Source of the DNA: Tannockella sp964372125
Lineage (GTDB): Bacteria > Bacillota_I > Bacilli_A > Erysipelotrichales > Coprobacillaceae
Direction of reading: 5' to 3'
Length of the DNA: 10,938 nt
Assembly (NCBI GenBank): GCA_964372125.1
Contig: CAYJPL010000045.1
Location: 1-10,938, forward strand
Both the position numbers and the translations under genes were made by a program. Positions 7,160 through 10,938 of this stretch are shown here, piece after piece. Below the pieces are notes generated by a model. It had not been told where the DNA came from. It did no database searches and was given only the letters and a program-made list of their open reading frames with translations. Within the stretch, counting starts at the first letter, position 1. Each line of letters starts with the position of its first letter.

Positions 7160-8034
7160 AGAATTAATAATTTAATTGCAGATGGAATAATTGAAATCTC
7201 GAGATCAGTCATCGGTAATATTTCACCATCTAGATTAACTAGTAGTTCACCTTTAGTAAGTATAGAAATATTTTTTGCAGTAATACATTGTACAAACTTT
7301 TTCTTTTTTATATGTTCACCTTTTCCGTACAGTCTTGCAAGCGACAAGATGTTAAACCTTGTTACATTTTTTATCATTATAATATCGAGTAATCCATCAT
7401 TTATTTTAGCACTTGGGGCTGGGTGGTATCCACCACCATAATATTGCCCATTACAAACACTAATAAATGTAAATTCATCCTCGTATTTCGTTTTCTCGCT
7501 TATTAAAGTTAATGGATATTTTATACTTTTAGACAATGAATACAGTATTGACATGTAATATGGTATTTTTTCACCATACTTTAGATATCGTTTGTATTTT
7601 TCGACATTTTTTGCGACAGAAGCATCAAATCCAATAGATACTATATTCAATGCCAGGCGATTATTGACACGAATAATATCGCATGAAATCACTTTTGAAT
7701 TCTGGTATTTTTGTATTGATAGTAATTCTTCTTTAGAATTTGGCAATGATTTTATAAAATCATTGCCAGTTCCAATAGGAATGATTGCAAGTGTTACATT
7801 ATCATATCCATAGATACCATTTATTACTTCGTTAATAGTTCCATCTCCACCACATGCAAATATTATGATTTCGTTCCCTATTTTTGCATAGTGTTTTGCA
7901 ATTTGAGTTGCATGTCCTTTTCTTTTAGTATATTCTACCAAAGCATCACTGTAATGAGCTTTGATTTTTATTTCTAGCAAATCTATATAATGACCTTTAC
8001 CGGCAACTTCATTTATTATAAACAATGTTCTCAA
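7141..8034 (-). CDS. Diacylglycerol kinase family lipid kinase (DgkB/YegS-like)
   Basis: A soluble lipid kinase that phosphorylates diacylglycerol or a related membrane lipid with ATP, returning it to phospholipid synthesis. From the chosen start it has 297 residues, normal for the family. Motifs in order: N8-E-V-A-G near the N-terminus, the ATP-binding G-G-D-G-T-I-N-E-V at 62-70, G-T-G-N-D-F at 88-93, then G-F-D-A-S-V, the G-G-G-Y-H-P-A-P lipid-site segment, and N-L-D-G-E near the C-terminus with the catalytic acidic residue. I prefer a TTG start at 8032-8034: GGAGG (8043-8047) sits 8 bases before it, and the product then begins M-R-T-L-F-I-I-N as family members do. The GTG at 8047-8049 overlaps that site and has no ribosome site of its own. 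DgkB versus another lipid specificity cannot be decided here. Confidence 0.92.
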   Translation of the reverse strand: MRTLFIINEVAGKGHYIDLLEIKIKAHYSDALVEYTKRKGHATQIAKHYAKIGNEIIIFACGGDGTINEVINGIYGYDNVTLAIIPIGTGNDFIKSLPNSKEELLSIQKYQNSKVISCDIIRVNNRLALNIVSIGFDASVAKNVEKYKRYLKYGEKIPYYMSILYSLSKSIKYPLTLISEKTKYEDEFTFISVCNGQYYGGGYHPAPSAKINDGLLDIIMIKNVTRFNILSLARLYGKGEHIKKKKFVQCITAKNISILTKGELLVNLDGEILPMTDLEISIIPSAIKLLILKNSHI

Positions 8035-8042
8035 TTTGTAAT

Positions 8043-8047
8043 CCTCC
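8043..8047 (-). promoter_or_regulatory. Ribosome binding site implying a TTG start for the lipid kinase
   Basis: GGAGG on the minus strand, within GGTGGAGGAT, lies 8 bases before TTG at 8032-8034. It overlaps the alternative GTG start, which has only AT-rich sequence upstream. Confidence 0.75.
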
Positions 8048-8063
8048 ACCGTATATTAACTTT

Positions 8064-8092
8064 ATTGTAGAAAAAAAAGATTGCAAATGCAA
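8064..8092 (-). promoter_or_regulatory. Candidate promoter of the lipid kinase, nested in a terminator
   Basis: On the minus strand TTGCAT (8087-8092) and TACAAT (8064-8069) are 17 bases apart, 3/6 and 5/6 matches to consensus. The -35 lies inside the terminator hairpin and the spacer contains its T run. Transcription would begin near 8057, about 23 bases before the TTG start. Confidence 0.45.
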
Positions 8093-8101
8093 TCCTTTTT
8101 T
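8071..8101. terminator. Hairpin with T tracts on both sides
   Basis: A 6-bp stem GATTGC (8079-8084) / GCAATC (8089-8094) with loop AAAT is flanked by 8 A on the left and C-TTTTTT on the right. On the minus strand it ends in 8 T, a good terminator for RNA arriving from the PH-domain gene or from the orphan promoter at 8217-8246. It could also act as an attenuator for the lipid kinase, whose start is 37 bases further on. Confidence 0.75.
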
Positions 8102-8210
8102 CTAGCCATTGGAATGTTACATACGAATATCAACACCTATAGAATACATTTTCAGTTTACTATAGAAATCATCCCCCATAGATAAATTCTACTATTTCCA
8201 TTCCATATCT
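8102..8210 (-). other. Possible small RNA or leader between orphan promoter and terminator
   Basis: RNA starting near 8210 and ending at the terminator (about 8071) would be roughly 140 bases. It holds no ORF with a ribosome site: the best is a 20-codon frame at 8117-8179 (starting M-G-D-D-F-Y) with none, and shorter frames of 4 and 10 codons precede it. It may be a small RNA, a tiny-protein mRNA, a leader of the lipid kinase, or simply a long 3' untranslated region of the PH-domain gene, which has no clear terminator of its own. Confidence 0.3.
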
Positions 8211-8216
8211 AATTTA

Positions 8217-8246
8217 AGTATATCATAGATATTCTAAAAGTGTTAA
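8217..8246 (-). promoter_or_regulatory. Orphan promoter with extended -10
   Basis: On the minus strand TTAACA (8241-8246; 5/6) is followed after 18 bases by TATACT (8217-8222; 5/6), preceded by TGA, giving an extended -10. It lies about 180 bases before the lipid kinase start, with a terminator in between. By sequence it is one of the best promoters in the window. Confidence 0.6.
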
Positions 8247-8267
8247 CTGGATAGTAATAATTATATT

Positions 8268-8639
8268 TTATAATAAGTGCTGTGATATACATCTACAAAT
8301 TTCATGAATTTCTACTCCTCCAGAAAATTCAAAATCTATGCTCCCTAATCCTGAAAACCACAATTGTAATTCACAATCAAGGTCGAAGTGTCCTGCTGTT
8401 TCAATGGCATACGCTTGGATTTTACTATATGGCAAAACAGAAATACTTTTCTTTTTTCCAGTTATCCCTTCGATATTAATAGCTATAATACGCTTGTTTG
8501 TAAAAACCACACCATCACGTACACTTTTATAAGTTGATATTATATTTTCTTGCTGTATTAACATATTATCAACAATTTTACTAAAATGGTCATCTTTTGT
8601 TTGTCTTAACTTTAAATATTTTGCATTTTGAAAATCCAT
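8268..8639 (-). CDS. Bacterial PH-domain protein (bPH_1-like)
   Basis: A small cytoplasmic protein of 123 residues made almost entirely of one bacterial pleckstrin-homology domain. The typical stretch is visible: V-R-D-G-V-V-F-T-N-K-R-I-I, then I-E-G-I-T-G-K-K, the strand L-P-Y-S-K-I, E-T-A-G-H-F-D-L-D-C-E-L, and a closing amphipathic helix (E-I-C-R-C-I-S). The family is widespread in Bacillota and its cellular role is not well defined; bacterial members form ring-like oligomers. The frame opens 5 codons earlier at an ATG that overlaps the GGAGG site (8648-8652); that site is 8 bases before the ATG at 8637-8639, so I use the inner start. It diverges from the phosphofructokinase gene. No signal peptide or membrane helix is seen, and no good terminator immediately follows. 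Confidence 0.85.
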   Translation of the reverse strand: MDFQNAKYLKLRQTKDDHFSKIVDNMLIQQENIISTYKSVRDGVVFTNKRIIAINIEGITGKKKSISVLPYSKIQAYAIETAGHFDLDCELQLWFSGLGSIDFEFSGGVEIHEICRCISQHLL

Positions 8640-8647
8640 AATTATTT

Positions 8648-8652
8648 CCTCC
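8648..8652 (-). promoter_or_regulatory. Ribosome binding site deciding the PH-domain gene start
   Basis: GGAGG on the minus strand lies 8 bases upstream of ATG 8637-8639 and overlaps the last base of the outer ATG (8652-8654), which is preceded only by TATAAAAAAA. Confidence 0.75.
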
Positions 8653-8669
8653 ATTTTTTTTATACTAAG

Positions 8670-8699
8670 AATATAGCATACATTTTAATACTTATTCAA
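8670..8699 (-). promoter_or_regulatory. Promoter of the PH-domain gene
   Basis: On the minus strand TTGAAT (8694-8699; 4/6) and TATATT (8670-8675; 5/6) are 18 bases apart, with TGC before the -10 giving an extended element. Transcription would begin near 8663, so the leader is about 24 bases. Confidence 0.6.
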
Positions 8700-8748
8700 A
8701 CATTTATATAAATATGTATCATTATAACTTTTTTTTGCATTTTATACA

Positions 8749-8757
8749 TGATAGAAT
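8749..8757 (+). promoter_or_regulatory. Extended -10 promoter of the phosphofructokinase gene
   Basis: TGATAGAAT (TG at 8749-8750, TAGAAT at 8752-8757; 5/6) is an extended -10. Only a T run occupies the -35 position. Transcription would begin near 8764, immediately before the ribosome site AAGGAGAG. Confidence 0.5.
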
Positions 8758-8781
8758 AGGATAGACAAAAGGAGAGTTTTT

Positions 8782-10029
8782 ATGAAAAAAAGAAACTGTA
8801 TTGTTGGCCAGTCTGGTGGACCAACAATAGCAATCAATGCAACATTAGCTGGTGTTGTCAGTCAAGCAGCTAATTCTAAAAAATTTGAAAACGTTTATGG
8901 AATGATTAACGGTATTAAAGGACTTTTAGATAATTGTTATATGAACCTATTAGAAGAGTTTGACAGTGAGGTCAAAATTGATACCCTTAAGCATACTCCA
9001 GCAATGTATCTTGGATCATGTCGATTTAAATTGCCAACACACCAAGAAAACATAGTGATTTTTGAAGAGATATTTTCTATTTTACAAAGATTAGAGATTA
9101 CTGATTTTTATTATATAGGTGGTAATGATTCAATGGATACTGTAATGAAGTTAGACGATTATGCAAAATCTATTGAAAGCTCAATTAATTTTATCGGTGT
9201 ACCAAAAACAATCGATAATGATTTAATGGGTACTGATCATACTCCTGGATTTGGCTCTGCTGCAAAATATGTTGCAGCATCAATGCTAGAAATTGTACAT
9301 GATAGTTTAATTTATCAACTACAATCTGTGACTATTGTTGAAATTATGGGACGTAATGCTGGTTGGCTTACTGCTGCAAGTGCTCTTGCAATCAATGAAT
9401 ATAATGAAGCACCTGATTTAGTATATTTACCTGAAATCCCATTTAATGTAAATAAATTTTTAACTGACATTAAAGAAGTATTCAAGAAAAAGCAATGTGT
9501 AATAATCGCAGTAAGCGAAGGTATTCGAGATGAATTCGGAAACTTCTTAGATGATGACTCAAAGTATGCAAAAAAAGATGCATTTGGTCATGTTTTACAT
9601 AGTGGAACAGGAAAAATGCTTGAAACAATTGTATTTAAAGAGTTTGGTTGTAAAGTAAGAAGTATTGAGTTAAATGTTTTGCAACGTTGTGCAATGCACA
9701 TTGCTTCAAAGACCGACTTAGATGAATCTTTCATGATTGGCTGTAAAGCTGTTGAAGCTAGTTTACAAAACATTAGTGGACATGTGATGGGATTCAAGCG
9801 TGCTGCTAATATTCCATATCATATTGAATATGTTACAACTGACGTTCGTAAAGTCGCAAATTTAGAACAAAAAATTCCCGTTGAGTGGATTAATGATACT
9901 GGAAACCATATTACTCCAAGCTTACATGAGTATCTAAAGCCATTAATTCAGGGTGAAGTTGCTATTAAATATTTAAATGGTATTCCAAGCTACTATAGCT
10001 GTAAACATCTAAACAAAACGAACCAATAG
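8782..10029 (+). CDS. Pyrophosphate-dependent 6-phosphofructokinase (PPi-PFK)
   Basis: Interconverts fructose 6-phosphate and fructose 1,6-bisphosphate, probably with pyrophosphate rather than ATP, making the glycolytic step reversible and saving ATP. The 415-residue protein has the N-terminal G-Q-S-G-G-P-T loop (9-14), G-G-N-D-S at 113-117, P-K-T-I-D-N-D at 141-147 with catalytic D145, M-G-R-N-A-G-W at 189-195 and E-G-I-R at 246-249. The phosphoryl-donor signature is D116 and K142, where ATP enzymes such as E. coli PfkA have glycines (G104, G124); these side chains block ATP and bind pyrophosphate. N115 replaces the aspartate that binds magnesium in PfkA. Length exceeds the roughly 320 residues of ATP-PfkA, as PPi enzymes usually do. 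The start has AAGGAGAG. Its stop codon lies in the hairpin before the HAD gene. Confidence 0.93.
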   Translation: MKKRNCIVGQSGGPTIAINATLAGVVSQAANSKKFENVYGMINGIKGLLDNCYMNLLEEFDSEVKIDTLKHTPAMYLGSCRFKLPTHQENIVIFEEIFSILQRLEITDFYYIGGNDSMDTVMKLDDYAKSIESSINFIGVPKTIDNDLMGTDHTPGFGSAAKYVAASMLEIVHDSLIYQLQSVTIVEIMGRNAGWLTAASALAINEYNEAPDLVYLPEIPFNVNKFLTDIKEVFKKKQCVIIAVSEGIRDEFGNFLDDDSKYAKKDAFGHVLHSGTGKMLETIVFKEFGCKVRSIELNVLQRCAMHIASKTDLDESFMIGCKAVEASLQNISGHVMGFKRAANIPYHIEYVTTDVRKVANLEQKIPVEWINDTGNHITPSLHEYLKPLIQGEVAIKYLNGIPSYYSCKHLNKTNQ

Positions 10030-10044
10030 GTTCGATTTGTTTTT
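10011..10044 (+). terminator. Terminator-like hairpin between the phosphofructokinase and HAD genes
   Basis: AAACAAA-A-CGAACC (10011-10024), loop AATA, GGTTCG-A-TTTGTTT (10029-10042) pairs over 13 bp with one A-A mismatch and ends in T to 10044. The ribosome site of the next gene starts at the very next base. With only six GC-containing base pairs, termination may be partial, letting some transcription through. Confidence 0.65.
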
Positions 10045-10056
10045 AAAGGAGAGAAA

Positions 10057-10908
10057 ATGAATAAAAAAATTATATTTTTTGATATAGATGGTACACTTGT
10101 AATTAGTAAAGATGGACAAGAGATGATTTTGCCTTCGACAATTGATGCTATTAATAAAACAAAAGAAAAAGGAAATCTGGTATACTTATGCACCGGGAGA
10201 TCGAAAGCTGAAATTTATGATTTTATACTAGATGTAGGATTCGATGGAATAATTGGTGCAGGTGGTGGCTTTGTTGAGGTCAACAATAAGACCTTATACC
10301 ATAAAAAAATATCTAAAAATACTGTAGAGCACATGGTGTCATTTTTTAAAGAACATGACTACGATTACTACCTTGAAACAAATGCCGGTATATTTGGTAA
10401 TAAGCGTTTGAAGCGTAGATTAGAATATATTATTTATGGTGATATAGATAATGATGTTGAAGCTCGTGAAAAAATGGAACGTAAGGAAAATCATTTTATA
10501 AATGCCATAACTTTCACTGATGATTTATTAATGGAAGATATTAATAAAGCTTGTTTTTTAGAAAATCCAAACATTGATTTCTCCGTTATTGAAAAAGAAT
10601 TTGCAAATGAATTTACAGTTCATCATTGTACAGTTGCAGTATTTGGAGATGATAGTGGTGAACTTTCAATTCCTGGTGTGGATAAAGCAACTGCTATACA
10701 CACACTATTAGAACATCTACAAATCCCAAAAGAAAATACATATGCATTTGGCGATGGATTAAACGATATTGAAATGCTAGAGTACTGTGAACATGGTATT
10801 GCTATGGGGGATGCAAAAGCCGGTTTGAAGGTAGTTGCTGATGAAATCTGCGAAGATTCATTCAGTGATGGGATCTATAATGCAATGAAACGACATAACT
10901 TAATATAG
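10057..10908 (+). CDS. Cof-type HAD-IIB family phosphatase
   Basis: A cytoplasmic haloacid-dehalogenase phosphatase, probably acting on a sugar phosphate or phosphorylated cofactor; the substrate cannot be read from sequence. The 283-residue length is typical of the Cof subfamily. Motif I is F-F-D-I-D-G-T at 7-13 (nucleophile D9, acid/base D11), motif II C-T-G-R at 45-48, motif III lysine K210 in G-V-D-K, and motif IV G-D-G-L-N-D at 232-237 binding magnesium. The type IIB cap lies between residues of about 80 and 190. A strong AAAGGAGAG site (10045-10053) precedes the ATG. It sits 27 bases after the phosphofructokinase gene, so co-transcription through the hairpin is likely; no separate promoter fits in the gap. 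Its own terminator follows immediately. Confidence 0.93.
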   Translation: MNKKIIFFDIDGTLVISKDGQEMILPSTIDAINKTKEKGNLVYLCTGRSKAEIYDFILDVGFDGIIGAGGGFVEVNNKTLYHKKISKNTVEHMVSFFKEHDYDYYLETNAGIFGNKRLKRRLEYIIYGDIDNDVEAREKMERKENHFINAITFTDDLLMEDINKACFLENPNIDFSVIEKEFANEFTVHHCTVAVFGDDSGELSIPGVDKATAIHTLLEHLQIPKENTYAFGDGLNDIEMLEYCEHGIAMGDAKAGLKVVADEICEDSFSDGIYNAMKRHNLI

Positions 10909-10913
10909 AAAAA

Positions 10914-10938
10914 AAGGATAGCACAGATTGCTATCCTT
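10914..10938 (+). terminator. Terminator of the HAD gene, cut by the window edge
   Basis: A 10-bp perfect stem AAGGATAGCA (10914-10923) / TGCTATCCTT (10929-10938) with loop CAGAT begins 6 bases after the stop codon. The T run expected after it would lie outside the window; the A run before it suggests the usual A-stem-T layout. Confidence 0.8.

Noticed and set aside
8117..8179. Minus-strand 20-codon frame beginning M-G-D-D-F-Y as a small-protein gene
   Set aside because: No ribosome site precedes its ATG and two even shorter frames lie just upstream. Length alone gives no support, so I kept it only as part of the orphan-transcript finding.
8702..8713. 12-bp palindrome ATTTATATAAAT between the PH-domain and phosphofructokinase genes
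   Set aside because: It is made only of A and T in very AT-rich DNA, does not extend on either side and does not overlap either proposed promoter core, so chance is a good explanation.

Overview
The window looks like ordinary chromosome from an AT-rich, low-GC Gram-positive bacterium (Bacillota; an Erysipelotrichia-like gut anaerobe is my best guess, but this is inference). Supporting this are strong Shine-Dalgarno sites of the GGAGG/GGTGAT type, extended -10 promoters (TGN-TATAMT), short intergenic gaps closed by hairpin terminators, a B12-dependent (class II) ribonucleotide reductase and a phosphofructokinase with the pyrophosphate-dependent signature. All ten genes use TAG (6) or TAA (4) stops and none uses TGA. 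I see no tRNA, rRNA, CRISPR array, insertion sequence, prophage or defence island, and no complete undescribed multi-gene system.

Layout from the left. Bases 1-97 are T-rich and hold nothing I can name. D-aminoacyl-tRNA deacylase (dtd, -) and the AAA+ ATPase RarA (+) diverge from a shared 77-base promoter region. RarA converges on a dicarboxylate/amino-acid:cation symporter (-) and shares a perfect bidirectional hairpin terminator with it. The symporter has a perfect-consensus promoter (TTGACA-17-TATAAT) and a roughly 105-base leader carrying a run of 17 U. Upstream of it lie a 171-residue protein I do not recognise (-) and the class II ribonucleotide reductase NrdJ (-), probably one transcript. 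NrdJ diverges from a Bcp/PrxQ peroxiredoxin (+). That gene converges, with a 4-base overlap, on a diacylglycerol/lipid kinase (-) that probably starts at TTG. A 218-base gap follows, containing an orphan promoter and terminator that would make an RNA of about 140 bases. Then come a small PH-domain protein (-) diverging from PPi-type phosphofructokinase (+), and a Cof-type HAD phosphatase (+) separated from it by a terminator-like hairpin. The HAD gene's own terminator runs to the right edge.

Functionally these are housekeeping genes: translation quality control (Dtd), replication-fork maintenance (RarA), solute uptake, dNTP supply (NrdJ), peroxide removal (Bcp), lipid phosphorylation (DagK-like), reversible glycolysis (PPi-PFK) and a sugar-phosphate or cofactor phosphatase (HAD). 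The more interesting signals are at the level of expression: stop codons built into terminator hairpins, a possible orphan small RNA or leader, the U17 leader, a slippery A-AAA-AAG site in nrdJ, and a symporter whose substrate-site residues depart from the glutamate/aspartate pattern.
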